Under the pieces are notes generated by a model, which was given only the letters and a program-made list of their open reading frames with translations, made no database searches and was not told where the DNA came from. A DNA stretch of 33,966 bases from a virus, in IMG/VR virus record IMGVR_UViG_3300042544_003954, positions 1 to 33,966 of that record; one strand, written 5' to 3'. Below are positions 1 through 8,755 of this stretch, piece after piece. Position 1 is the first letter of the stretch. Each line of letters begins with the position of its first letter. A program made the position numbers and the translations under genes.

Positions 1-356
1 GTATCTCCATTTGAATTAACAGCATCCGTGTCATAAATTAGAGATTGAGCTCCCTCATAAGAATTAGATATTTCATCTAGCAGAGCTGGGGCAGTTTCTT
101 TCTCAAATTCATAGAATATTTTATAGTAATTAACTCCATCAAATTGGGTATTGACCACTGCTCCTAGTCTAGGAATTGAAATATTTCCACTACCTAAAGA
201 AGATGAAAAAGAAAGACCAGAAATCTGTTCTGCCCAGGGAATGTCTTCAATTTCAAGTTCGTCAAAAAAACCGAACACTCTGACCCTAGCCCTCCCTTGT
301 TTAAGAGGATCATTTATATCTACTATTTCTCCGAGATGAACGTGAGGATTTGCCAT
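1..356 (-). CDS. gp5-like baseplate hub protein, N-terminal OB domain (partial)
   Basis: The minus-strand reading frame opens at an ATG at 356 and stays open for 118 codons to the window edge, so the C-terminal part is missing. Near the N-terminus it reads DINDPLKQGRARVRVFG, followed by a short acidic loop and IPWAEQIS. This matches the T4 gp5 / VgrG-type OB-fold opening (…DPLKLGRVRVRV…LPW…), the collar domain that sits on the gp27 hub at the tip of the tail tube. The next residues (PRLGAVVNTQFDGVNYYKIFYEF) continue the OB-fold pattern of a beta strand plus a short loop. It begins 1 nt after the stop of the upstream 791-aa gene and is the last gene of the tail operon visible here. Whether it carries a lysozyme domain and a beta-helix spike, as T4 gp5 does, cannot be seen. 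Assignment to the gp5/VgrG OB family is fairly secure; enzymatic activity is unknown. Confidence 0.75.
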   Translation of the reverse strand, partial: MANPHVHLGEIVDINDPLKQGRARVRVFGFFDELEIEDIPWAEQISGLSFSSSLGSGNISIPRLGAVVNTQFDGVNYYKIFYEFEKETAPALLDEISNSYEGAQSLIYDTDAVNSNGD

Positions 357-357
357 A

Positions 358-2733
358 TTATATTATTGGACTAGTTGGTGAATCAGTTTGGTCTGGTGGA
401 TTTAAAGTTCCAAGACTTATGTTAAATTTATCTGGACCTTTGGTGTTTCCTAAATCAATAGGAGCCATTGCAATAAAGTCCCCAGATGTCGGTGGGTAAA
501 TTTTTCCAATCTCCCCTCTCTGATAGTTAAACGTCGGTGGTGCATAAACTGGAGAAGGAGGTGAAGGAAAGGTATTTTCAGGAGATCTTAATTCAGATCC
601 CGAAGAAATTAAAGTCCCTGGAGAATAAACTTTTCCTATATCTTGGCCAGGAAATATTGAAGCTCCTGCTGGATCCGGGTAGACTTTTCCAGAAGGGTCT
701 TTATAAACTCTATCCGGAACCCCAAGATCTCCTCCTGGAACAGTAGGATAAACATCTCCTGCTGGATCAACATAAACTCTATCTGGAACTCCAAGATCTC
801 TTCCTGGAGAATTTGGATAAACATCTCCTGCTGGATCAACATAAACTCTATCAGGAACTCCAAGATCCCTGCCCGGAGAATTTGGATAAACATCTCCTGT
901 TGGATCAACATAAACTCTATCAGGAACCCCAAGATCTGGTCCAGGAACTCCAGAATAAACGTCCCCACCTGGTGCAGGATAAACTCTGTCGGGAACTCCT
1001 AGATCTGGTCCCGGAACCCCAGAATAAACGTCTCCACCTGGTGCAGGATAAACTCTTCCAGGAACACCTAGATCTGGACCAGGAACGTCTGGATAAACAT
1101 CTCCACCTGGTGCAGGATAAACTCTGTCGGGAACTCCTAGATCTGGTCCCGGAACCCCAGAATAAACGTCTCCACCTGGTGCAGGATAAACTCTTCCAGG
1201 AACACCTAGATCTGGTCCTGGAACCCCAGAATAAACGTCTTTATCCGTTTGTATAATTGGGTAAAGTCTATCCGGTGGACCACCAAGACCCATTGATTGA
1301 GGTGTAGGTAGATTTCCTTTAAATACATTATCTATACCTGTATCTGCTGCCCCATTTAAAAAATTCTGAGCATTGTTAAATCCAAATTGGCCACCTTGAT
1401 TGGTCAATCTGGCTAATTGGGAAGGGTTAAAAGTGTAGATATTTCCGAGTGAAGTTTGATCGATACCAGAAGTAGTTGGGTTTACAAGCTGACTAATTCC
1501 TTCGTTTATAAGATCACTAATAGCTTGAGATGTGATGTTAGTTAGTGCCTCCCTTCCTAAGCTAACGATGGTTTCTAAATCTAAAGTGTCAGAATAAATT
1601 TGAACCGAGCTTTTATTTTGATCGTATCCATCTGCAAGTACAAGATAATTATTATCCGTTCTGATGTTGGGGAATTGAGTTTTCATTCTAACCTTTCCAA
1701 CGTGGATCTTAAAAGATTGGGTAGCTGCATTTGGTTGTATCCCTACATCTACAGAAGTTTGTAATGGGGTACTTTCACTAAAATCGAATTCACATTGACT
1801 TAGCTCATAAATTAAAACTGGTTTTATCCCGCTTTGATCTTGCTGGTTTCTAAAAGAATCTACTTCGTTCATTAGTCCAGATTGGGATAAAACTCCTCTA
1901 GCAAATGAATTGAAAGCATTTCCAGGTGCACCTGGGCCAGATGGTTGTCTTTCTCCTTCTGGGGTATTTGAAATAGCTCCTCCTGGGTTTCTGTCGCTAG
2001 TAAGTAAAGAAGTAAGATCATCTAATTGTGAAATTACAGCAGAAGTTCCAGTTAATCTAGTCGTTTTGAAAAAATTTCTAATCTCCGTTACGTAAATCCA
2101 CATTGTGAATTTTCTCAAATTTCTAGGAACAAGCCATCTCATATTATCAGCATCAAAAGTTGCTTGATTATATAGATTTGCAAGAGCTGTCATTCTTAAA
2201 TTTAAAGATTCTAAACAATTTATTTTCAGTGTCTTCCTGTTTGTTCTTGCAGGATCGAAAGAATCCATACCCTGTTCGTCTTGAAATCCGGAAAGAGCAA
2301 TTTGTTCAAGTTTATCTAGACCATCTATGGATTGAAAAAACCAAGGAGCATTTGAATTTATGTTATTGAGAAGGATTTGAAATTGTTTTAAAGCATTTGC
2401 TCTTTTTAGACCATTTGATCCTCTATAAGAACCATCTCTCTCAAGCAAATAATTATAAGCAGAATAATAGGTAACATTGCTATTTACGTTTTGGTACTGA
2501 GGTTGACCAAATAAATTTTTTGGCATATTGGCAGCACCATTTACACTTGTATAATTGGGGATTCTTAGTAAAGGACTCGGGGCCCATCCATATTCCAGAT
2601 TTACCGGAAGAGATCCAAAATCAAATACAAACTTAAATCCAAGATAGGTTGGATCCTCATTCGCTCCTGAATTAGAAAGATTAAACCCTTTTAGAAATAA
2701 GGACCTATTTTTATCTGTTGCTTTAATTCCCAT
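358..2733 (-). CDS. Putative baseplate/tail structural protein with C-terminal PGPDLGVPDRVY repeats
   Basis: A 791-aa protein with no signal peptide or membrane segment. Residues 1 to about 480 look like a folded virion protein: aromatic-rich, with a helical section around PARTNRKTLKINCLESLNLR and a mixed alpha/beta section containing VLIYELSQCEFDF. From about residue 499 it is rich in Pro, Gly and Asp, and it carries eight tandem 23-residue units (see the repeat at 688-1239). A further Pro-rich tail ends in TSPTSPII. It lies between a gp27-like gene and the gp5-like hub with very short gaps (18 nt and 1 nt), so a baseplate or hub-proximal role is the best inference. I do not recognise a specific T4 counterpart for the N-terminal part. 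The repeats could form an extended flexible arm or a fibre attachment region. The start ATG at 2733 is the first in frame and follows an AT-rich leader. Confidence 0.5.
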   Translation of the reverse strand: MGIKATDKNRSLFLKGFNLSNSGANEDPTYLGFKFVFDFGSLPVNLEYGWAPSPLLRIPNYTSVNGAANMPKNLFGQPQYQNVNSNVTYYSAYNYLLERDGSYRGSNGLKRANALKQFQILLNNINSNAPWFFQSIDGLDKLEQIALSGFQDEQGMDSFDPARTNRKTLKINCLESLNLRMTALANLYNQATFDADNMRWLVPRNLRKFTMWIYVTEIRNFFKTTRLTGTSAVISQLDDLTSLLTSDRNPGGAISNTPEGERQPSGPGAPGNAFNSFARGVLSQSGLMNEVDSFRNQQDQSGIKPVLIYELSQCEFDFSESTPLQTSVDVGIQPNAATQSFKIHVGKVRMKTQFPNIRTDNNYLVLADGYDQNKSSVQIYSDTLDLETIVSLGREALTNITSQAISDLINEGISQLVNPTTSGIDQTSLGNIYTFNPSQLARLTNQGGQFGFNNAQNFLNGAADTGIDNVFKGNLPTPQSMGLGGPPDRLYPIIQTDKDVYSGVPGPDLGVPGRVYPAPGGDVYSGVPGPDLGVPDRVYPAPGGDVYPDVPGPDLGVPGRVYPAPGGDVYSGVPGPDLGVPDRVYPAPGGDVYSGVPGPDLGVPDRVYVDPTGDVYPNSPGRDLGVPDRVYVDPAGDVYPNSPGRDLGVPDRVYVDPAGDVYPTVPGGDLGVPDRVYKDPSGKVYPDPAGASIFPGQDIGKVYSPGTLISSGSELRSPENTFPSPPSPVYAPPTFNYQRGEIGKIYPPTSGDFIAMAPIDLGNTKGPDKFNISLGTLNPPDQTDSPTSPII
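688..1239 (-). repeat. Eight tandem 69-bp coding repeats (23-aa PGPDLGVPDRVY units)
   Basis: On the minus strand, eight consecutive 69-nt units encode 23-residue repeats of the form DVYSGVPGPDLGVPDRVY plus PAPGG. The five units nearest 1239 (PAPGG/VDPTG endings) are nearly identical in DNA and protein. The three nearest 688 have diverged to PNSPGRDLGVPDRVYVDPAG and then PTVPGGDLGVPDRVYKDPSG. Period and frame are kept exactly, and a degenerate ninth unit (KVYPDPAG…) follows. The near-identity suggests recent unit duplication, so copy number probably varies among relatives. Confidence 0.95.
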
Positions 2734-2751
2734 TGATGTGTATTTTTATAT

Positions 2752-4275
2752 TTATCTATTGTTCTGTTGAGTACTTCCGCTAACAACATTGATAGGAAAT
2801 GCTTTTGGCATTGACCCTGCACTGTTAAGAATCCATTCTCTTTTACATAAGTTTAGAATTTGATAGAACCCCTTTTCTGGACTCCAGCTGACAGTATACC
2901 CCATTAAAATATACTGGCCAGATAAAAATTGATCTAAAATTTTTCCATCTGTATTTTTTGAATTCTGATTAGAAGATCTACCGGTATTATCCATTCTTAA
3001 TCCTTTATCCGTAACATAGATTAGAACAGGTATTGCCTGCCCTCTATAGAATCCTGGAAAATAAGAAATTGTTTCTACTTGAAGGGTGAATTTAGTTACG
3101 TCGGATATATTTAACGGATTTTGAACTCTTGCCTGTAAATAGTTATCGTGAACTGATCCATTTTCTCCGGAATCTAAGATTCCCATCCATTTTGTTCTAA
3201 CCTCTTTTAAATATTCTTTTTCCGAAGCTCTTCCTCTCTGAAGAACCATATTTTCCCTTATGTTTTCTGTTGTTGTTGCTTGTATGCTGTAAGTGACTTC
3301 TTTTTCTGCTGGGGATCTCTGATATTGTGAACTTTCGTTATAAAGTTGAACAACTTGAATATATCCAGCCCCGTTTGTTACATTCCCGGCTTCGCTTAGT
3401 AGAGTGTAGCCGTTTATAAAAAAAGGATATCCTGCAAATTCTGGATCGTTGGTAACTGTCAAATAGGTTTCAATACTCTGAAGTTCTGTTCCGGTAAATT
3501 TAACATCATTTGCTTGTCCTCTACCTGCAGTAGGCTGAACTCTTACAAGCTGTGATATGTTATTAGCTTCCAATTGATTGTTAAGATTGACAAAATTTAA
3601 ATTGTAGTAAATGTCTACCCAAGTAGCATAAAAACTTCTATCATCTTTATATGAACTTTTGGTTACTTCCTTTATAAAATTATAATACGAAATAAATGGA
3701 CAAATCCAAGTCATTGAATCGTTTAAAGAAGAATCGTTTGTAGCAAATCCTAAATCTAAATCTTGGGAAACTGCGAATAAAGCATCCCGAGAAGTTCTAT
3801 TTGGATACGCTTTACAAACATCGGTATAAAATCCAGGAATTCTGCATTCCCCCAGGATAGAAAAAATTAGTAGGTTCCCTTCCGGGTCTCCGGAAACATT
3901 AGAATCTACACTAAGAACATTAAAATCCATTCGGATAGGTTTATAGACAGATACATTAGATCTTATATAAATTGAAATTATATCTCCGTCTTTAGGATAA
4001 TTAACTGTCAGAAACGTAGTACCACCCATATAAAATTTAAATTTCACTACCGGAAGAATTCCATTCATGTCCAAATGAAAATCCATCAGATACCTCTGAA
4101 CAAAATATCCATTGATGAAGATTACAGGAGTTGTGTATCCAGCTTCTTTATCGTCAGTATCGATTATGTCTGGATTTGGGTTATCAATATTACCCGATCT
4201 ATTTGCGATAGCAAGTTCGTCGAGGACTATTCCAGTTTTAGCATAATTTCTTATAATAGATTTTTCTGATGCCAT
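2752..4275 (-). CDS. Putative gp27-like baseplate hub protein
   Basis: A 507-aa beta-rich protein. Its N-terminal third (TPVIFINGYFVQRYLMDFHL, then VVKFKFYMGG, YPKDGDIISIYIRS) has the shape seen in tail hub proteins of the gp27 / late-control-D class: an N-terminal strand, then a field such as 'GDIISIYI' describing a barrel, followed by further barrels. No enzymatic motif is visible. It lies between a LysM/gp53-like protein (upstream, 11-nt gap) and the 791-aa protein and gp5-like hub (downstream). That order (LysM protein, hub, gp5/spike) is the one seen in contractile injection systems, which is the main reason for the call. An alternative is another baseplate wedge protein. The fold family is an inference from pattern and context rather than from a diagnostic motif. 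Confidence 0.5.
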   Translation of the reverse strand: MASEKSIIRNYAKTGIVLDELAIANRSGNIDNPNPDIIDTDDKEAGYTTPVIFINGYFVQRYLMDFHLDMNGILPVVKFKFYMGGTTFLTVNYPKDGDIISIYIRSNVSVYKPIRMDFNVLSVDSNVSGDPEGNLLIFSILGECRIPGFYTDVCKAYPNRTSRDALFAVSQDLDLGFATNDSSLNDSMTWICPFISYYNFIKEVTKSSYKDDRSFYATWVDIYYNLNFVNLNNQLEANNISQLVRVQPTAGRGQANDVKFTGTELQSIETYLTVTNDPEFAGYPFFINGYTLLSEAGNVTNGAGYIQVVQLYNESSQYQRSPAEKEVTYSIQATTTENIRENMVLQRGRASEKEYLKEVRTKWMGILDSGENGSVHDNYLQARVQNPLNISDVTKFTLQVETISYFPGFYRGQAIPVLIYVTDKGLRMDNTGRSSNQNSKNTDGKILDQFLSGQYILMGYTVSWSPEKGFYQILNLCKREWILNSAGSMPKAFPINVVSGSTQQNNR

Positions 4276-4286
4276 ATTAAATTAAA

Positions 4287-4874
4287 TTAGCTAGGTAAAC
4301 CATTAGGATTTGGTCCTGCTGCACTAGTGCTAGGTCCAAGAGCAATAACAGATGGTGTTTTTAGGGTTTGAACTTCTCCGTCCTGTAATAAATTAGGAGG
4401 AAGAGGCTCGGATATAGGATTCTTTGCTTTACTTTGTTGTTCTATGAAGTTTTTTCTGCTATCACTAGTTTTGAAAGCTTTATTTTCCTGAGATTTTCTA
4501 AAGGCAGTATTTGGATTGTCGGTAGTATTTCCACTGGTTAGAGTCATCTTCTTTTGTTCGAATGCAGATTCAAGTCCTTCAGCCTCAGGCATTGCAAAAA
4601 GAGTTCCAGTGCTGATTGCAAAAGGATTCGATATTCCATTAGTTTTCATAAGAGATCCTACGTTGGTTAAATTTCCATATCCTTGCAAACAAATTAGATC
4701 TGGTCTCATCTGTGCATCCTCGGGAACTCTATAAAATTGGCTAATTTTTAAATTTATATTGCCAAAACTAAGAGATGATCTGGTTAGATCTAGAATTCCT
4801 ATCCCCTGATTTTGAAGATCCTTATTGGGATTGAATATATTTTTATTTCTGGAAAGTGTGTCTATTTCTATCAT
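4287..4874 (-). CDS. LysM / gp53-like baseplate protein
   Basis: A 195-aa protein. Residues of about 40-95 read ISQFYRVPEDAQMRPDLICL, then QGYGNLTNVGSLMKTNGISN and PFAISTGTLFAMPE. This is the signature of the LysM-like fold of T4 gp53 and related contractile-tail baseplate proteins: 'RPDLIs…yGn…lw.iLk.NgIsNPf.i..G..l..P'. In these systems the protein connects the tail tube/hub to the wedges. The C-terminal half (from about residue 100) is Ser/Pro/Asn-rich, looks disordered, and contains a NPISEPLPPNLLQDGEVQTL linker. It is 11 nt from both neighbours in the tail operon. The LysM-type segment is clear. Which T4 protein it corresponds to is less certain. Confidence 0.7.
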   Translation of the reverse strand: MIEIDTLSRNKNIFNPNKDLQNQGIGILDLTRSSLSFGNINLKISQFYRVPEDAQMRPDLICLQGYGNLTNVGSLMKTNGISNPFAISTGTLFAMPEAEGLESAFEQKKMTLTSGNTTDNPNTAFRKSQENKAFKTSDSRKNFIEQQSKAKNPISEPLPPNLLQDGEVQTLKTPSVIALGPSTSAAGPNPNGLPS

Positions 4875-4885
4875 TTTTCTATCAT

Positions 4886-6784
4886 TTATTGATTTTCGAA
4901 AGTGCTACCAAATACTGTAGCTAGATTTATTACTCCTCCTGCGCTATCAAATGGAATATTATTTCCTTGTGTAGTTCCTTGAGATTCCAGAGATTGGCTA
5001 TTAGAATATACTGGTGCAGAAGATTGGTAAAGTCTTCCCCCTCCTCGATTGAACATAGATTCTATTTGACCTCTTTCTCTTTCTGTTGCATGCTGCAGCT
5101 GAATTGTAGCAGTTAATTCTGTTGGAAAATCATCAGGACCTAAATTCTCTCCAAACTCTATGCTAAGATCCAAACAAATAAGATTTCCTATCATTGCTAT
5201 AGGGTTGCAAGGATTTCCAACTACCAAGTGCCATTCCCCAACAGGAGCTCCCGTTAGAACAAGCTGAGGCATATAAACATTTTCTATAAATTTGTCAGCC
5301 ATTCCGGTTTTTACCAGATTGCTGAACTCATCAGAATCTAGAATTTTAAGCAATCCGTCCTTGATATTTCCTTCAGTTTGTCCCTCTAGATTCTTTAGAG
5401 CATTATTTAACCAATCTGTTGCTTTTGTTACTTGACTTACCGCACCAGATACAGTTCCAGCAGCTGGATCTGTAGAAGAAGAATTTGGATCCATTGAATA
5501 TAAAATTAAGGATTTAATATACCTTACTGGATCTGAATAAAATTGGTTTAACCCCGGATCTCCTCCTGGAAAATTAAAAGCCGGAAATCCATTATCATAT
5601 CTGATCTCGGGGGTTAGAAACTGTCCATAATTTGTACAAAGACCTAATAAATTACCAATAATATCCACCATTGCAGCTTTGGTATTGACTTCACCTACGG
5701 AGGTCAGCTCGTAATGGAATTTGATAGAAAATTGTTCATCATGTCCATTTAAACCTCTTGCCCTCATAGTAGCTTTAGTGATAGTATCTACCGAGGTCCA
5801 AATAAATTTACTTAAAGGTCCTCCCTCTTTCTCTGCCTTGTCCCTTAATGCAAAATTTACTTTTGCATTTGTAGTTTCTTCAAACCCAGAATTACTAGCA
5901 GACACAACTGACTCGGCAGCTTTTGTGATAACGCTAAATCCTGGGATCTTAGATGTAATCGCACTTAGTGTTGGGTTATCAGAAATTGCTTTAAAAATAC
6001 CTTGGTTTAAAGAAGACTGCTCTATTTTATCTTTAACATCATAAGGCTCCCATTTAAGACTCGTTGAAAACTTTAAAATTGAGTTTAATGTATTTTCTGT
6101 GTTTCCTCCCCACCAGGTAACTGCTTGAGCAACTGGCTGACCCGCTCCTTTAACTTTATATGCATCACTATTTTTAACCTTCGCTGGTAAGGATAAATTA
6201 TCTCTCATGGGACTTGGAAATCTTCTAAGAGTAATCATGTGATTATTAGGAATGTGGCCGTAATATTTACAATATAAAAAATCTTTCCAGAAGTAAGGGG
6301 CAGAAGCTCCTCCTATTATATAGGATCCGTGATCCCCAGGCCCAAATAAATAACTAAAAATATTGGATCTGGCTGTTTTTAAAACCCCTTGATTGGCAGC
6401 TGTCTGTCTTACTAAGAATCCTGCACTAGGATTTCTGGAAGCTCCTGAAATAGCATTAACTTCCGATATTCTAGCGTTTTGATCCGTTCTTTCCGAAAGA
6501 TAATAATTTTCAATAAAACTCGGATCATTGTTTCCTACTATAGAATAAAATAAATACTGAGCATAATTAGAATTCCCGTCTCTATAAGTAGCAGCATTGT
6601 AAAATAAAGATTTTGGTGTTGGACCTGCATAGGGATTTACTACTCCGCTATTATACCTAGCATTTACTAAATCCTTACTTGCGTTCTGAAGGAATGCTTG
6701 TGTATTCCCCGTGTTTAATCTCTGCCCATCTTGGGCATTTGCTTGGGGATTCCCCGTGGTTGGATCATTGGTGCTTAAACCCAT
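4886..6784 (-). CDS. Putative tail/baseplate structural protein (tube-proximal)
   Basis: A 632-aa protein with no signal or membrane segment. A conserved-looking core contains GHIPNNHMITLRRFPSPMRD (about residues 175-195). The C-terminal part reads TGAPVGEWHLVVGNPCNPIA, then MIGNLICLDLSIEFGENLGP and DDFPTELTATIQLQHATERE. This C-terminal section has the beta-strand rhythm of tail-tube-like domains (a 'P.. EW.L.VGNP' strand, then a strand pair before the helix ERERGQIESMFNRGGG). It is the first gene of the tightly spaced tail block and is followed by the LysM/gp53-like and hub genes, so a tube-initiator or baseplate-cap role (the position of gp48/gp54 in T4) is plausible. I do not recognise the family outright, so the call is structural protein only. 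Confidence 0.5.
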   Translation of the reverse strand: MGLSTNDPTTGNPQANAQDGQRLNTGNTQAFLQNASKDLVNARYNSGVVNPYAGPTPKSLFYNAATYRDGNSNYAQYLFYSIVGNNDPSFIENYYLSERTDQNARISEVNAISGASRNPSAGFLVRQTAANQGVLKTARSNIFSYLFGPGDHGSYIIGGASAPYFWKDFLYCKYYGHIPNNHMITLRRFPSPMRDNLSLPAKVKNSDAYKVKGAGQPVAQAVTWWGGNTENTLNSILKFSTSLKWEPYDVKDKIEQSSLNQGIFKAISDNPTLSAITSKIPGFSVITKAAESVVSASNSGFEETTNAKVNFALRDKAEKEGGPLSKFIWTSVDTITKATMRARGLNGHDEQFSIKFHYELTSVGEVNTKAAMVDIIGNLLGLCTNYGQFLTPEIRYDNGFPAFNFPGGDPGLNQFYSDPVRYIKSLILYSMDPNSSSTDPAAGTVSGAVSQVTKATDWLNNALKNLEGQTEGNIKDGLLKILDSDEFSNLVKTGMADKFIENVYMPQLVLTGAPVGEWHLVVGNPCNPIAMIGNLICLDLSIEFGENLGPDDFPTELTATIQLQHATERERGQIESMFNRGGGRLYQSSAPVYSNSQSLESQGTTQGNNIPFDSAGGVINLATVFGSTFENQ

Positions 6785-6800
6785 TTATATAATACATTTT

Positions 6801-7169
6801 TTATAGAATCTCGATGGTATAAGTAATCTCTTCATTTAAATCTTCTAAAAAATGTTTTAAATTTTCTACGAAAGTTAAAGAGATGTTCTTATGTACCACT
6901 AATATTCCATTACATTTAGTACTATATATTCCTTGTGTAATTTTCTTTGTAACTGAGTAATTAATAACAAATTCAGATTCTTTAGAAAGAGAATCTGAAT
7001 CATATCCAAGATCTTTGATGATTTTTCCAATATCCACTATGAACAGATCCTTGTCAGAGCAATATTTCTTTTTTGCCTCTTTAATAGAACATCCTGCCAA
7101 CAGAAATTTAACTTCCTGCAGATCACCAGGATCTATTTGATCTTCTTCAAAATAGTAATTATCTTCCAA
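6801..7169 (-). CDS. Unrecognised 122-aa acidic protein
   Basis: A 122-aa protein beginning MEDNYYFEEDQIDPGDLQEV. It is acidic at the N-terminus, followed by an alternating beta/alpha pattern (KDLFIVDIGKIIKDLGY, NGILVVHKNISLTFVENLKH) and a terminal strand EEITYTIEIL. No catalytic motif, signal peptide or membrane segment is visible. It starts 1 nt after the stop of the 84-aa gene and ends 16 nt before the 632-aa tail protein, so it is probably co-transcribed with the tail block. It may be a small tail-assembly factor or chaperone. The function is unknown. Confidence 0.7.
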   Translation of the reverse strand: MEDNYYFEEDQIDPGDLQEVKFLLAGCSIKEAKKKYCSDKDLFIVDIGKIIKDLGYDSDSLSKESEFVINYSVTKKITQGIYSTKCNGILVVHKNISLTFVENLKHFLEDLNEEITYTIEIL

Positions 7170-7170
7170 A

Positions 7171-7425
7171 TTATCTCTTTCCTAAAAATCCGTAAGGGTT
7201 TTCCTCTGAGGTTGATTCTTCAGAGTCTTTTTTATCTGTGTCTGAATTTTCTTCAGCTCGTAAAATTTCTTTATTTTTTAAGTCTTGTAGATGTTGGGTA
7301 TGAAATTGATCTCCCATTTGGATCGATCTTCTATACCTTTCTAACATTTGGTCCAAAGTTTCTTTTTTGGAAAGTAGACCAAACTGTTTTGCCATTGCTC
7401 TTCTATATCTTCTTGATTCGCTCAT
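7171..7425 (-). CDS. Unrecognised 84-aa charged helical protein
   Basis: An 84-aa protein. The N-terminal half is basic and helical (SRRYRRAMAKQFGLLSKKET, then LDQMLERYRRSIQMGDQFHT). The C-terminal half is acidic and Ser-rich (NSDTDKKDSEESTSEE) and ends in NPYGFLGKR. The open frame is short, but it sits with 1-nt and 11-nt gaps between co-directional genes and has the same base composition as they do, so it is probably real. The bipartite charge pattern suits a small assembly chaperone or a nucleic-acid/protein adaptor. No family is recognised. Confidence 0.65.
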   Translation of the reverse strand: MSESRRYRRAMAKQFGLLSKKETLDQMLERYRRSIQMGDQFHTQHLQDLKNKEILRAEENSDTDKKDSEESTSEENPYGFLGKR

Positions 7426-7436
7426 TTTTGTATATA

Positions 7437-8027
7437 TTAAGACTCTAAATCGTTTGATTTTTCTGCTCCAAATTCAAAATCGGTTGAAGGAGCTTGTACG
7501 TCTATTCCTAAGACGTATTTGAAAAGCTTTAAAAAAAGACCAGGAATAAATATGTCTTTTGCTTTCACGACATCATTTGCTGGTATAAATTTAAATTGGG
7601 ATTGGGATTCTTTTGTTGTTCCGTCAGTCTTTGGTATTTCTCTAGATACTCCAGTCACATCAACAGCAAAACAAGGCTGTTCATGATCTACGAATTTAGA
7701 AGAAGTAACAGATCCAAGATAATACCATTTAGAGATGTCAGGTACATTTAAACCAGTTTCTTCGTAAAGTTCTCTTTGAGCAGTTGAAAGAAGATCTCCG
7801 TCTTCATCTTCGGTGCATCCGGTAACTAGACTGATATTAATTCCACCCTCTCTAAAAGGATTTGGCTCGTGTAAAACTCCAATCGATAAAGGTAAACCTT
7901 GATCGTCAGAAGTAAAAGGCATAACTACCACATTAGTAAAAAGAGGTTTTATTCCTGTAAAGTTTCCACATTCTAAGAATTGGAATTCATCGTTTTCGTG
8001 TATGGTTTTAATCTTCGGAAAGTTCAT
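7437..8027 (-). CDS. Nudix hydrolase
   Basis: A 196-aa protein with a Nudix box. RELYEETGL (residues about 85-93) exactly matches the REUxEExGU half that binds the metal-diphosphate. The first half is off-consensus: after the Gly at about residue 70 there is one extra residue, and the usual Glu position is Gly/Asp (GCTEDEDGDLLSTAQ). Nudix enzymes cleave nucleoside diphosphates linked to another group (NADH, ADP-ribose, Ap3A, damaged dNTPs). T4-like phages often carry one. Substrate cannot be told from sequence. The strand FREGGINISLVTG before the box and YYLGSVTSSKFVDHEQPCFA after it fit the fold. It starts 20 nt inside the end of the upstream 217-aa gene, which implies translational coupling. 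The REUxEExGU half is intact, so it is probably active. Confidence 0.85.
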   Translation of the reverse strand: MNFPKIKTIHENDEFQFLECGNFTGIKPLFTNVVVMPFTSDDQGLPLSIGVLHEPNPFREGGINISLVTGCTEDEDGDLLSTAQRELYEETGLNVPDISKWYYLGSVTSSKFVDHEQPCFAVDVTGVSREIPKTDGTTKESQSQFKFIPANDVVKAKDIFIPGLFLKLFKYVLGIDVQAPSTDFEFGAEKSNDLES

Positions 8028-8661
8028 TTTTTTCTATTTCTTTTTTATTGATCTTTGAATCTGAATTTTTCTTTGCGTCGTAGAAAGAGGTTCTAATGGA
8101 TTCTGCAATTGCATTTCTAATGTCTTCTATCTCAACACCTTCAGTTACATAGTTCGAAATCTCTGTGTCTGCGTCTTCAAAAGAAGAAACTAAAACATTA
8201 TAAAGAGATTTAGTAGGAAGGTTGAGTTTTAAACTTATATTAACATTTACCCAATTAGGCTTTTGTTTCTTTAAAAGTTTATAAATTGGAGATTCTTCTA
8301 CCCCAACTTGAACAGTAGAATCATATTTTATAGAATTAACCTTTGATTCCTTAGGTGGCTGTGGGGAATTATTTTTTGCTGGAGCTGGATTGATCCCAAA
8401 ATCTACAGGAGAAGAAGGAAAAATGTCCATGAATTCTCTTAGAATTTCAATGTTGATTCTATTTCCACCTTTAAAATTTATAAATTTCATGGAATTTTCC
8501 TCGGAAACACTTTCGTATTTTTCAATCATTCCGGTCTGTTCTCCCTTAATCCATTGGAAATCCGAATTTGACAGCTCGGCTCTTAATTCTTCTAGAGATT
8601 TATCTTCTAAACTCATTTTATTTTTCTTTTTAAATATGTTAGCTATTATCGATTTCAACAT
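8008..8661 (-). CDS. Unrecognised 217-aa protein
   Basis: A 217-aa protein beginning with a basic stretch (MLKSIIANIFKKKNK) before a second possible start, MSLEDKSLEELRAELSNSDF at residue 16. Either start is possible; the first is kept because it lies just after an AT-rich leader. The middle has a Pro/Asn/Ser-rich linker (PAPAKNNSPQPPKESK). The C-terminal half is a compact alpha/beta domain (KPNWVNVNISLKLNLPTKSL, then YNVLVSSFEDADTEISNYV) ending in a charged Lys/Glu tail. Its 3' end overlaps the Nudix gene by 20 nt. No motif is recognised. Position suggests a tail-region accessory protein. Confidence 0.65.
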   Translation of the reverse strand: MLKSIIANIFKKKNKMSLEDKSLEELRAELSNSDFQWIKGEQTGMIEKYESVSEENSMKFINFKGGNRINIEILREFMDIFPSSPVDFGINPAPAKNNSPQPPKESKVNSIKYDSTVQVGVEESPIYKLLKKQKPNWVNVNISLKLNLPTKSLYNVLVSSFEDADTEISNYVTEGVEIEDIRNAIAESIRTSFYDAKKNSDSKINKKEIEKNELSED

Positions 8662-8755
8662 TTTATGTTGGGTTCTTTATATTATATCGGATTTAGATAT
8701 AATGTTTCCGACCAAATAAAATAATAGTGAACTTATTTTTATAGTTAATTGAGAA

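Noticed and set aside
688-1239. 69-bp repeats considered as CRISPR or iteron origin.
   Set aside because: Contiguous in-frame coding units without unique spacers or an AT-rich unwinding region tied to a replication gene.
636-1256. Open frames on both strands across the 69-bp repeats (636-968 minus, 813-1256 plus).
   Set aside because: They are out-of-frame readings of the tandem repeats in the 791-aa gene. A repeat whose length is a multiple of three keeps all frames open if one unit lacks stops. Their predicted proteins are low-complexity and have no independent start signals.
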